Shown here: positions 1 to 7,752 of the stretch, in pieces
Numbering within the stretch: position 1 is the stretch's first letter
Layout: every line of letters starts with the position of its first letter
NCBI GenBank assembly: GCA_044871085.1
Contig: JBIOZI010000398.1
Location: forward strand, 1-34,802
Length of the DNA stretch: 34,802 bases
From: CADEED01 sp044871085
GTDB lineage: Bacteria; Pseudomonadota; Gammaproteobacteria; Steroidobacterales; Steroidobacteraceae
Direction of reading: 5' to 3'
Notes under the pieces: generated by a model
What the model was told of the DNA's origin: nothing
What the model saw: only the letters and a program-made list of their open reading frames with translations
Database searches by the model: none
Translations under genes and position numbers: made by a program

Positions 1-1010
1 CTCGGCGTGAAGTCTCCGCCCGTCAACCCGAGGATCGCCGACAGCGTGCTGCCCGTGTCCGGAGCCAGGTTGCTCTCGAGGTAGACCTTGCTGCCCGCGT
101 ACAGCGTGCCCGGGCCGCTCGTCATCACGTAGATGGGCTTGGTGGTGCGCACGTAGCTCGGGCCGCGGCGGAAGTGGTTGCCGACGACGCTGCTCAGCGT
201 CGGTCGGGAGTCCTGGCTCGCGATGTTCAGGTCCGTGTTCATGCGGTCGTAGACCACGTTGTTGACGAAGACCAGCTCACGCGAGCGGGCCAGCGGATTG
301 CGCTCCACGATGTGCGCGAAGAGATTGCCGGTCATCGTCACGCGGCCGCCCGATTCCGAGCTTCCCAGCAACACGCCGAAGCCGTGCTTCTCGAGCGCCG
401 TGCCGTCGTCGGTCGGGTGGATGGAGTCGTGCAGCGGCTCGGAGAAGATGTTGTTGCTGAAGGTGATGTTGTCGTGCGGACCCCAGACGCTGGCGACCTC
501 GTCGATGGACCAGCTGAACGAGCAATGGTCGATCACCACGTTCTGTACCGGCGCATCCACGGCGCCCTCGATCTTGAGCGCGTCGCGATTGCCCGGGGCC
601 GGGCCCACGGGGTCGTCGCCGACGCGGAAGCGCAGGTGCTGGATGAGCACGTCGGAGCCGTGCACCTTGAACGCCCCGCCGCGGATCATGATCCCGGGCG
701 AAGGCGCGGTCTGGCCGGCGATCGTGAGGTTGCCGTTGCGGATCGTCACGTCGGTGGTCAGGCGGATGATGCCGGAGATCTCGAACACACAGGTGCGCGG
801 ACCGGTGCCGTCGATGCAGGCCTTGAGCGATCCCACGCCGCTCGCCGCGAGGCTCGTGACGCGGTACACCGCACCGCCTCGGCCGGCCGGCGTGCTCATG
901 CCATAGCCGGCGCCGCCGGGGATCACGGGAACCGCGTACGCGGCGCCGGCGGCGAGCGCCGCGACCGCGGCCAAACTGGCCGAGCTCCATCGTCTAACTA
1001 CTTTCGTCAC
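1..1010 (-). CDS. Pectate lyase, polysaccharide lyase family 1 (3' end outside window)
   Basis: A secreted beta-helix enzyme expected to cleave pectate by beta-elimination. The first 336 residues are visible; the C-terminus lies beyond base 1. The start is GTG at 1008-1010 with GGAGAG a few bases upstream. Residues 1 to about 26 form a signal peptide (basic start, Ala-rich core, AAYA). After that come motifs typical of bacterial PL1 proteins: GGAGYGMSTPAGRGG, then LTIAGQTAPSPG, VLIQHLRFRVGDD, NRDALKI and VIDHCSFSWSIDE, the last forming the metal and catalytic region of the parallel beta-helix. HIVERNPLARSREL matches the segment that carries the catalytic Arg in the family. Two other polysaccharide-active enzymes (12860-14242 and 15659-16618) suggest growth on plant cell wall material. 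Family assignment is firm; the exact substrate is inferred. Confidence 0.9.
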   Translation of the reverse strand, partial: MTKVVRRWSSASLAAVAALAAGAAYAVPVIPGGAGYGMSTPAGRGGAVYRVTSLAASGVGSLKACIDGTGPRTCVFEISGIIRLTTDVTIRNGNLTIAGQTAPSPGIMIRGGAFKVHGSDVLIQHLRFRVGDDPVGPAPGNRDALKIEGAVDAPVQNVVIDHCSFSWSIDEVASVWGPHDNITFSNNIFSEPLHDSIHPTDDGTALEKHGFGVLLGSSESGGRVTMTGNLFAHIVERNPLARSRELVFVNNVVYDRMNTDLNIASQDSRPTLSSVVGNHFRRGPSYVRTTKPIYVMTSGPGTLYAGSKVYLESNLAPDTGSTLSAILGLTGGDFTP

Positions 1011-1691
1011 GGGCAACTCTCCGAAAATTGAAGGGCGGGCGATTTTTCGCCGAAGTAGGAATCGGCTTACATGCCGTACCGCACGTTTTTCGGAAGCGGC
1101 AGCCGCTGCTCGATCGCGAGGAGAAAAATCTGCGGCCGCGCCCGCTGTCGTCGGACGACGACAAACGAGACGGATCAGGGAGTTATCGCGGGCTCGGGGA
1201 CTCCCCGATGCGGGCCGAATGTGATGCGACTCGAAGCCGGCGATGAGTGTGAGCGGCGGCTCGGCGGGCGGCATTCGGCGGCCGGACGCGGGCCGGGGGC
1301 CGCACCCCTGCCCTCCCGCAGCGTCGCGTCCATGCCGGTCGAGATGCCCCGGCACGGCGCGCGGCCGGCGTCCCGCCGCGCGAACTAACTACTTTGGCGC
1401 AGCGACGAAGTGCCGTGCACGCCAAAGGCGCAACCGCACTGCGCTGCGACACGCGGCCGCGGCGCACCAGGTCGTCGTGCATCCCGCGTCCCGACTCGTG
1501 GCCGGAAATTCCGGTTTGCGCCCCTAACACGTCAGCCCGCACCGACAAATGCGACCTTCGGATCGGATTCTGCCTCTAACGGGAGAGTCCTTTTCAGACC
1601 TTCGGGCAATCGTTTCTCGGGCTCCGCGATGCCAGCATTCGTGCACGGCGAGGCACGCGTGTGTGCGTCGTCATCGAAACCGGAGAGCGTC
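1011..1691. other. Intergenic region between divergent genes, no gene recognised
   Basis: About 680 bases separate the divergent starts of the pectate lyase and the DUF3187 protein. Open frames here have arginine-rich shadow composition and no ribosome binding site. A small inverted repeat (TGTCGTC, loop GGAC, GACGACA) lies at 1146-1163. The word CTAACTACTTT occurs twice, at 994-1004 inside the lyase start and at about 1387. Both promoters must lie here, but I see no convincing -35/-10 pair. Confidence 0.5.
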
Positions 1692-2771
1692 GTGATTCGC
1701 AAATGGCTGGCATTCATCGTCGTCGCCGCATGTGCGCCACTGGCCGCCGCCGACGATTCGGCGTTTCACGGACTGCTGCGCGCGCGCGATCTCACGCCGT
1801 TCGGCTACCTGCGGCTCGACATGCGGCCGGGATTTCCGGGCGCCCCGGCGCCGGGCAAATGGACCATCGAGACGGACTTCGCCTATCAGAACACCTGGGC
1901 CACGAGCCCGGAGGTGGAGAAGTATCTCAACGACCTGGACGGACGCCGCGCGCTCGGGCCCGAAGAGCTGCAGGCCATCCGCGACCTGCCGGGCGAGAAC
2001 TACCTGGTCGACCTCGAGCTGGCGCAGCTCGACATCGCCATCAACTACCAGGTCACGGAGCGCTGGGGAGCGTACCTCATCGTGAGCGGCGCCAGCTTCG
2101 GCGGCGGCTTCCTCGACGGGACCATCGAGGGTTTTCACCGGCTCATCGACGCGCCGCGCTTCGGCCGGCCGGCCGCGGCGCGCAACGACTACAACGTGCT
2201 GTTCGACCTGAAGTCCAGCCAGTACGCGGCGTTCGAGTCTCCCGGCGACGGCGGCCTCCTCGACCCGGTGATCGGCGCGCGCTACACGCGGGTCTCCGAC
2301 AGCGAGCGCTGGCGGATGTCGCTCGAGACCGCGGTCAAGGTGCCGCTGTCGAAGCGGAGCGCGGCGCTATCTACCGGCCACACCGATTACGGCATGCAGA
2401 TGAGCGTGCAGCGCTTCTCGGGCCGGCACGCGCTGTACCTGAACGTCGCCGCGGTGTACTACGCCGGTATCGACAACTTCGTGCCCGAGCCCGCGCGCAT
2501 CCTGCCGACGCTGGTGGCGGGCTACGAGCGCCGCTGGACGCCGCGCACCAACCTCATTTTACAGGGCTACGTGAGCCGCAGCGTCTACGGCCACGGGCAG
2601 ACCGATCTCAACGAGCTTCTCGGCACCAAGATCCAGTTGAGCGGCGGCGTCCATCACCGCCGCGGCCCGCACCTGTTCACGGTGGCGCTCACGGAGAACA
2701 TCGGCAACATCAACAACACGCCGGACATCGGCCTGCAGGTGGGCTGGTCGTTCAACCCGGGCTGGAATTGA
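1692..2771 (+). CDS. DUF3187 family protein, probably exported
   Basis: A protein of about 359 residues resembling the DUF3187 family, whose role is unknown. The open frame extends upstream to 1410, but GTG at 1692 fits best: GGAGAG lies just upstream, and the following residues (IRKWLAFIVVAACAPLAAA) form a signal peptide. The mature part has alternating hydrophobic and aromatic strands (for example TIETDFAYQNTW and NLILQGYVSRSVYG), consistent with an outer-membrane beta-barrel. It ends in hydrophobic and aromatic residues (VGWSFNPGWN). The next gene is convergent with a gap of only six bases. No specific substrate can be read from the sequence. Confidence 0.75.
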   Translation: MIRKWLAFIVVAACAPLAAADDSAFHGLLRARDLTPFGYLRLDMRPGFPGAPAPGKWTIETDFAYQNTWATSPEVEKYLNDLDGRRALGPEELQAIRDLPGENYLVDLELAQLDIAINYQVTERWGAYLIVSGASFGGGFLDGTIEGFHRLIDAPRFGRPAAARNDYNVLFDLKSSQYAAFESPGDGGLLDPVIGARYTRVSDSERWRMSLETAVKVPLSKRSAALSTGHTDYGMQMSVQRFSGRHALYLNVAAVYYAGIDNFVPEPARILPTLVAGYERRWTPRTNLILQGYVSRSVYGHGQTDLNELLGTKIQLSGGVHHRRGPHLFTVALTENIGNINNTPDIGLQVGWSFNPGWN

Positions 2772-2777
2772 CCGCGC

Positions 2778-4118
2778 TCAGGCGCGCGGCGCCAGCGCGG
2801 CGATGACTTCCTCGGCGGCCCGCACCCCGCTGTCGTGCGCGCCGTGCGCCGTCGAGAAATCCGCGGCGCTGGTAGCCTCGCCGGCGAAGAACAGGCGCCC
2901 GTCGTAGGGCTGCGCCAGCGTCCTTCTCGCCGCCGCGTGGCCCGGCAGCGCATGGCTGTACGCGCCGCCGATGCGCGCCATGCGGCTCCACGTGGACGTG
3001 ACGAGCGGATGCAGCGTGCGGCGCACGTCCGAGCCGAACAGCGCGCACAATTGCTCGATGGCATATTCGAAGCCGGCGGCCGAGCCGCTCTCTTCCAGGA
3101 AGCGCGCGCCCTCGCCGCCGAGGAAGCACTCGATGAGCGGCCAGCCGAACGGCCGGATGGAGTAAGCCCCCGTGCGGGCATCGCGGGGATTGCCCAGCAC
3201 CTGCGTCTCGGGCGCGAACGTCCCGCTGCCGACGACCTGCAGGAAGATCTTCTCGTTGCGTCCCAAGGGCAATGAGCGCGCGGCCTGCCGCCAGGCGTCG
3301 AGCACGGGTGGCAGTCGCAACGAGTCGCCGGCCAGCACGGCGGTGGACACCGTGAGGATCGCCGCTCGCGCGGGAATGGCACCGGACGCCGTGATCACCG
3401 TGACCCCGGTTACGTTCATGGCGATCGACTCGACCGGCGTAGCCAGGTGCAACGCCACGTTCGCGGGGAAGCTGCGCGCGATCGACGATCCGTAGCCGGA
3501 TGGAGCGCGCCAATTGTTGGCGGTGGCCGCCTCGTCGTAGGCCAGGTAGTCGGCGATCGAGAGGCGTTCGAGCGTCGCGCCGCTGATGAAGCCCACGATC
3601 GTGCGGATGTAGTCGTTCCACTCACAGTCGGGCGCCAGTGCATCGGCGGCGCAATCGCCTGTCGCGCGGGCGTCCGCCAGTCGCCCCATCCAGTCCGCGA
3701 ACGCCTGCCGGGCCACGGTCTGCTCGGCCTTCGGGAAGCCCAGGTCGCGGTACTGGATGCCCCACTTCGCGGCGCTGCGATCCATCGGGATACCGGCGGC
3801 CTCCGCGATGCCGACCCAGGCGTTGCGATCGGCGGAGTGGAACCAGCCGCAGCCGAGGTCGAGATCGAAGCCGGAGATCTCGTGCGTCCACGCGCGGCCG
3901 CCGAGGCGCGAGCTGGCCTCGAGCACGACGGTAGATAGACCGCTGGCCGCGAGCCGCCGGGCGGCACCGATGCCCGCGGCACCGCCGCCGATGATTGCGA
4001 CGTCGGCGTTCAGGGGAGCCCGACGCCGGTGAGCTCGGCCAGCTTCGCGAGGAGCCGGTCCTGGAAAGCGGTATCGAGCGCCGCCGGGGCGGGCTTGCGC
4101 TGCGCGCGGTGGTACCAC
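2778..4118 (-). CDS. FAD-dependent amine oxidase
   Basis: A flavin-containing amine oxidase-like oxidoreductase. The dinucleotide-binding motif IIGGGAAGIGAARRL is followed by an acidic residue (VVLEAS), then GGRAWT, typical of monoamine and polyamine oxidases. The C-terminal FAD motif FFAGEATSAADFSTAHGA is also present. The only standard start in frame is GTG at 4118, which would overlap the upstream SDR gene by about 109 bases and add roughly 35 basic, unconserved residues. The conserved fold begins at NADVAIIGGG, right after a CTG at 4011-4013 that overlaps the SDR stop codon, so initiation at this CTG by translational coupling is possible. The substrate is unknown. Pairing with an SDR suggests a two-gene oxidation unit. 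Confidence 0.85.
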   Translation of the reverse strand: MVPPRAAQARPGGARYRFPGPAPREAGRAHRRRAPLNADVAIIGGGAAGIGAARRLAASGLSTVVLEASSRLGGRAWTHEISGFDLDLGCGWFHSADRNAWVGIAEAAGIPMDRSAAKWGIQYRDLGFPKAEQTVARQAFADWMGRLADARATGDCAADALAPDCEWNDYIRTIVGFISGATLERLSIADYLAYDEAATANNWRAPSGYGSSIARSFPANVALHLATPVESIAMNVTGVTVITASGAIPARAAILTVSTAVLAGDSLRLPPVLDAWRQAARSLPLGRNEKIFLQVVGSGTFAPETQVLGNPRDARTGAYSIRPFGWPLIECFLGGEGARFLEESGSAAGFEYAIEQLCALFGSDVRRTLHPLVTSTWSRMARIGGAYSHALPGHAAARRTLAQPYDGRLFFAGEATSAADFSTAHGAHDSGVRAAEEVIAALAPRA

Positions 4119-4777
4119 AGGGCACCGCTGACTTTCGCCGCCGCGTCGTCGCTGGCCGCGAGCCAGGTCTGCGTGAGGTGCCCTTCCTGCAGGTCATCGG
4201 GCGCGCCGGCGCCGCCCATCTTCGTGGGCACCCAGCCGGGGTCCACGGCATTGCTGAACACCTTCGGCCACCGCCGCGCCACCGCGAACGCCAGCGCCGT
4301 GACGTACAGCTTGCTGTCCGAATAGGCCTGGCTCGTGTCCCAGCGCCGATCTACCCAGTCGATGTCGTTCAGCGAGGCTTCCCCGCCGCGATGCATGCCG
4401 CTGCTCAGGTAGATGAGCCGCTCTGGGCGTTCGATGAGGGCCGTCAGCATGTAGGGCGCGAGTGTATTCACTGCCAGCACTTTTGCATGACCTTCGGGAG
4501 TCTTGCCCCGGCCCGGCTCGCGAAAGATTCCGGCATTGTGGATGACGGCGTCCATGCGGCCGATCGCATTCACCTGGGCGGCGAGCGCGCGCGTCTCGGC
4601 GGCGCTGGCCAGATCGCCGATGACGACGCCGGCGGCGCGCGGCGCGAGGTCCGCCAACGCCGACGCGCGCTGCTTCGAGCGTGCGTGCAGCACGACCCGA
4701 TGCCCGGCGTCGATGAGCGCGAGTGCCGCGCCACGGCCCAGGCCATCCGTGGAACCGGTGATGAAGATGCGGCGCAT
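4010..4777 (-). CDS. Short-chain dehydrogenase/reductase (SDR)
   Basis: An NAD(P)-dependent oxidoreductase of the SDR superfamily. It has the cofactor motif TGSTDGLG, NAG at the end of beta-4, the catalytic Ser in YLSSG and the YSDSK active-site motif (YxxxK). The start chosen is the ATG at 4775-4777, which has AAGG eight bases upstream and places beta-1 at the N-terminus, as usual for this family. The same frame extends to an ATG at 4882 that would add a signal-peptide-like stretch (MIFSSSRRLLLLAAVAAALP), but that ATG has no ribosome binding site and an exported SDR would be unusual. The stop overlaps the presumed beginning of the amine oxidase, so the two are probably co-translated. The substrate cannot be inferred. 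Confidence 0.85.
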   Translation of the reverse strand: MRRIFITGSTDGLGRGAALALIDAGHRVVLHARSKQRASALADLAPRAAGVVIGDLASAAETRALAAQVNAIGRMDAVIHNAGIFREPGRGKTPEGHAKVLAVNTLAPYMLTALIERPERLIYLSSGMHRGGEASLNDIDWVDRRWDTSQAYSDSKLYVTALAFAVARRWPKVFSNAVDPGWVPTKMGGAGAPDDLQEGHLTQTWLAASDDAAAKVSGALWYHRAQRKPAPAALDTAFQDRLLAKLAELTGVGLP

Positions 4778-5045
4778 GGAATGACCCTTCTGGTCGGCTG
4801 CGGGAGCGCAGAACGAGGCCCGCGGCAGCGCGGCGGCCACGGCGGCGAGCAGCAGCAGGCGGCGGGATGAGGAGAAGATCATGTCGTTCGGCGCATGCGG
4901 ATCACCGCGACAGTCTCGAAGCAGCCGGGCTGGAAATCAAGGATTCAACCGGGTGGAGCGCCGGGTTGCAGGGCGAAACCAGAGACTGCGGCGGAGGTGA
5001 CGTATCTTCTTCGTGTTTCCACCGGTTCATGCATACTTCCGGCCA

Positions 5046-5426
5046 ATGCCGTCGGCCTCCTGCAGAACCGTTTACTGCTGCCTGCTCGCACTGATGCTCG
5101 TCATCGTGCGCACGGCCGACGCGCATGCCCACCTGTGCAACGACGGCAAAGAGCCTCCCGTTTCGATTCACCTGGGCGACGGAGGCAGTCACCACTGCCA
5201 GACCGATGCCAGCAGTGGTCACACCGGCGACAAAGACGTTCCAATCGCCGCAGATGTCGTTTTCAAGAAAGCTCCGCACACGGACCCCTGGGCGGCAGCC
5301 CTGCCGGTGTACGCCTTCGATGTCGTTGCGCCGGCCGTCTGCGAACGGGTCGAAGCGCGCTCGCACGATGCCCGCATCGAGTCGGCAGCCTATCTACGTC
5401 CGCCGCTTCGCGGCCCTCCCGCCTAG
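5046..5426 (+). CDS. Small exported His-rich protein preceding the czc operon
   Basis: A protein of about 126 residues with a signal peptide (MPSASCRTVYCCLLALMLVI, cleavage probably after TADA). A mature N-terminus rich in metal-type ligands follows: HAHLCNDG, SIHLGDGG, HHCQTD, SGHTGD. The C-terminus ends AAYLRPPLRGPPA. Small periplasmic proteins of this layout often stand before heavy-metal RND operons (CzcI-like), so a metal-binding or regulatory role is plausible but inferred. The start is placed at ATG 5046 because the signal peptide begins there; the frame is open to 5013. The gap to czcC is 70 bases and contains an inverted repeat. Confidence 0.65.
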   Translation: MPSASCRTVYCCLLALMLVIVRTADAHAHLCNDGKEPPVSIHLGDGGSHHCQTDASSGHTGDKDVPIAADVVFKKAPHTDPWAAALPVYAFDVVAPAVCERVEARSHDARIESAAYLRPPLRGPPA

Positions 5427-5464
5427 TCCTCCCCGAGCCCTGATGCTCATCGGCTAACGCGTCA

Positions 5465-5479
5465 GTGCGCATTGCGCAC
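5465..5479. promoter_or_regulatory. Inverted repeat in the leader before czcC
   Basis: A perfect inverted repeat, GTGCGC-ATT-GCGCAC, lies between the small His-rich gene and the GGAGG ribosome binding site of czcC. It could be a hairpin in the polycistronic message or a regulator site. Its function is not shown by the sequence. Confidence 0.4.
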
Positions 5480-5496
5480 GCGCGTCGGAGGACTTC

Positions 5497-6786
5497 ATGA
5501 AGATTTTGAATGCGCGTGCATCCGGCACGTGCCTGGTCGCATGGATGCTGCTCGGCGGCACGAATGCGGTTGCCGCGGATTTCGCCGCCCCGCGCGGCGC
5601 GTTGACGCTCGCGCAGGCTCTCGACGCCGCGCTCGAGAACAACCCCGAGCTGGCGGTGGGCCGCTTCGAGCTCACCGCAGCGCAGGCGCGCGTCGTCCAG
5701 GCCGGCAAGCGGACCAATCCAGAGCTGGGCCTCGAGCTCGAGAACTTCGCAGGCAGCGGCGACACGCGAAGCACCGGAGCGCTCGAATCCACGTTGGCCT
5801 TCAGCCAGGTGATCGAGCTCGGCGGCAAGCGCGCGCTGCGAAGCTCGATCGCGGAAGCCGACAGTGATCTCGTGACGCTCGGACTTCGCGCGCAGCAGCT
5901 CGACCTGCTGGCGGACGTGACGCGCAAGTACGTCGAAGTCGTGGCGGCACAGGAGCGCGCCCGCTTCGCGGACGAGATCGCGGCGCTCACGCACGAGACG
6001 CTCGACGCGATCGGCGCGCGCGTGAAGGCGGCGCGATCGCCGCTCGCCGAGGAGAGCCGCGCGAAAATCGCCCTGACACGTGCGCAGATCGATCAAAGAC
6101 AGGCAGCGCTGGCATTGGAAACGGCCCGAAGCGCACTGTCGCTCACCTGGGGACGCGTCGACGCCCGGTTTTCGTCGGCGACGGCGGATCTCTACGCCTT
6201 CGAAGCGCTGGAATCCTTCGAATCGTTCGCCGCGAAGCTCGAGCGGAATCCCGACATCACGCGTTTTGCCACCGAGGCCCGCCTCCGCGATGCAGAGGTG
6301 CGGCTGGCCCTGGCGCAGGCGAAGCCCGATGTCACCGTCAGCGTCGGCCTGCGCAACTTCCGCGCCTCCGGCGACAACGCTCTCGTCGCGGGTTTCTCCA
6401 TGCCGCTCGCCGTGCACGACCGCAACCAGGGCGGCATCCGGGAAGCCCGCGCCCGACGTGCGCGCAGCGATGCCCAGCTTGCCGCGAGCAAGACCCGATT
6501 GACCGGCACGCTTTTCTCCATCTATCGAGAGGCCGTCGCCGCGCGTGAACGCGCGCAGGCGCTGCGGTCCGAAGCCCTGCCTCAGGCGCGCGATGCGCTG
6601 GCACAAACGCGCAGCGGCTACGAGCGGGGACGGTTTTCGTTCCTGGAGCTGCTCACCTCGCAGCAGGACCTGCTCTCGATCAGCGAAGGCGCCATCGACG
6701 CGGCAGCCGACTTCCATCGCCTGCTGGCCGAGCTCGAACGACTCACGAGCGAGCCGCTCACCACACCCGAGGCGCCTCTGCCATGA
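5497..6786 (+). CDS. czcC: CzcC-like outer membrane factor of a metal RND efflux system
   Basis: A 429-residue TolC-family channel protein of a tripartite cation efflux pump, acting in the outer membrane and periplasm. It has an N-terminal signal peptide and two outer-membrane-efflux repeats with the usual helical, Ala/Arg/Glu-rich pattern: LTLAQALDAALENNPEL opens repeat one and PLAVHDRNQGGIREA marks repeat two. The ATG at 5497 is preceded by GGAGG with good spacing. The stop overlaps the start of the adaptor gene (ATGA at 6783-6786), so the genes are translationally coupled. Neighbours of HME type show that it exports divalent or monovalent metal ions; which metal cannot be decided from this subunit. 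Confidence 0.9.
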   Translation: MKILNARASGTCLVAWMLLGGTNAVAADFAAPRGALTLAQALDAALENNPELAVGRFELTAAQARVVQAGKRTNPELGLELENFAGSGDTRSTGALESTLAFSQVIELGGKRALRSSIAEADSDLVTLGLRAQQLDLLADVTRKYVEVVAAQERARFADEIAALTHETLDAIGARVKAARSPLAEESRAKIALTRAQIDQRQAALALETARSALSLTWGRVDARFSSATADLYAFEALESFESFAAKLERNPDITRFATEARLRDAEVRLALAQAKPDVTVSVGLRNFRASGDNALVAGFSMPLAVHDRNQGGIREARARRARSDAQLAASKTRLTGTLFSIYREAVAARERAQALRSEALPQARDALAQTRSGYERGRFSFLELLTSQQDLLSISEGAIDAAADFHRLLAELERLTSEPLTTPEAPLP

Positions 6787-7742
6787 ACGCACTCACTCGC
6801 AAAATTCCGGTTTCGATCCTGCTCGCAATGACCAGCGCGTCACTGCTGCTGGGCGGATGCGGCGGCGAGCCGCGGCCGCAGGCGGCGGACTCTGCGCATC
6901 CGGACCAGGAGCAGACCGAAGGTGCCGTCAAACGAGTCGACCTCACTACCGGCCAGATCGAAAAGGCCGGCATCGACGTCGACGAGGCCGGCTCCGCCAA
7001 CATCAACGAGCTCCTGCCGCTCTATGGCGTCGTCGCACCCAATGGGGAGCGGGTACTCGAGGTGACGGGAAGATTTCCGGGCATCATCCGCAGCGTCAAG
7101 AAGCGCGCCGGCGATGCCGTGCGCAAGGGCGAGACACTGGCGCTCGTCGAAAGCAATGAAAGCCTGCAAACCTATGCGGTCGTCGCACCGCTCGACGGCG
7201 TGGTCACGCAGCGCAATGCCAACGAGGGTGGCCGCTCGGGCGATGGCCCGCTGTTCACGGTGGCGGACCTTTCCACGGTATGGGTCGAGCTGTCGGTATT
7301 CCCGCGTGACCTGGCCAAGGTGAGGGTCGGGCAAACGGTCCGAGTGCGCAGCGCGGACACGGGCCTCACCGCCGATGGCAAGGTCGTCTATGTCGCGCCG
7401 TTCGGCAGCGCCAGCAACCAGACTCTCACTGCGCGCGTGCAGCTCGCCAACCGCGAACAGAAATGGCCGCCCGGACTGCACGTGACGGCCAACATCGTGC
7501 TCGCGAGCGCGTCCATTCCACTGGCCGTCCGAAACGATGCGCTGCAGACGCTCGAAGCGCGAACCGTCGTGTTCGTGCGCAACGGTGCGGGTTTCGAGGC
7601 GCGCGAGATCACCCTGGGCCGCAGCGACGGCGAGATCTCGGAGGTCGTGTCGGGACTGTCCGTGGGCGAAAGCTACGCCACGAAGAACAGCTTCATCCTG
7701 AAAGCCGAGCTCGGCAAGGACGAAGCCGAGCACGGGCATTGA
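6783..7742 (+). CDS. czcB: CzcB-like periplasmic adaptor of a metal RND efflux system
   Basis: A 319-residue membrane-fusion protein linking the inner-membrane pump to the outer-membrane channel. The N-terminus is a lipoprotein signal (SLLLGGC, Cys26), so it is probably lipid-anchored. The barrel-sandwich-hybrid (lipoyl-like) part is seen around SVKKRAGDAVRKGETLALVE and VVAPLDGVVTQRNANEGG. A beta-barrel region follows (VRVGQTVRVRSADTGL) and then a membrane-proximal domain. The C-terminus ends in KDEAEHGH, acidic and with histidines, which could bind metal. It is shorter than classical CzcB proteins and lacks a long N-terminal His-rich extension. It overlaps czcC and is ten bases from czcA. 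Confidence 0.9.
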   Translation: MNALTRKIPVSILLAMTSASLLLGGCGGEPRPQAADSAHPDQEQTEGAVKRVDLTTGQIEKAGIDVDEAGSANINELLPLYGVVAPNGERVLEVTGRFPGIIRSVKKRAGDAVRKGETLALVESNESLQTYAVVAPLDGVVTQRNANEGGRSGDGPLFTVADLSTVWVELSVFPRDLAKVRVGQTVRVRSADTGLTADGKVVYVAPFGSASNQTLTARVQLANREQKWPPGLHVTANIVLASASIPLAVRNDALQTLEARTVVFVRNGAGFEAREITLGRSDGEISEVVSGLSVGESYATKNSFILKAELGKDEAEHGH

Positions 7743-7752
7743 GGGCGCGACC

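Noticed and set aside
174..1031. Long plus-strand open frames opposite the pectate lyase
   Set aside because: Composition is of the shadow type; the minus-strand frame carries a signal peptide and complete PL1 motifs.
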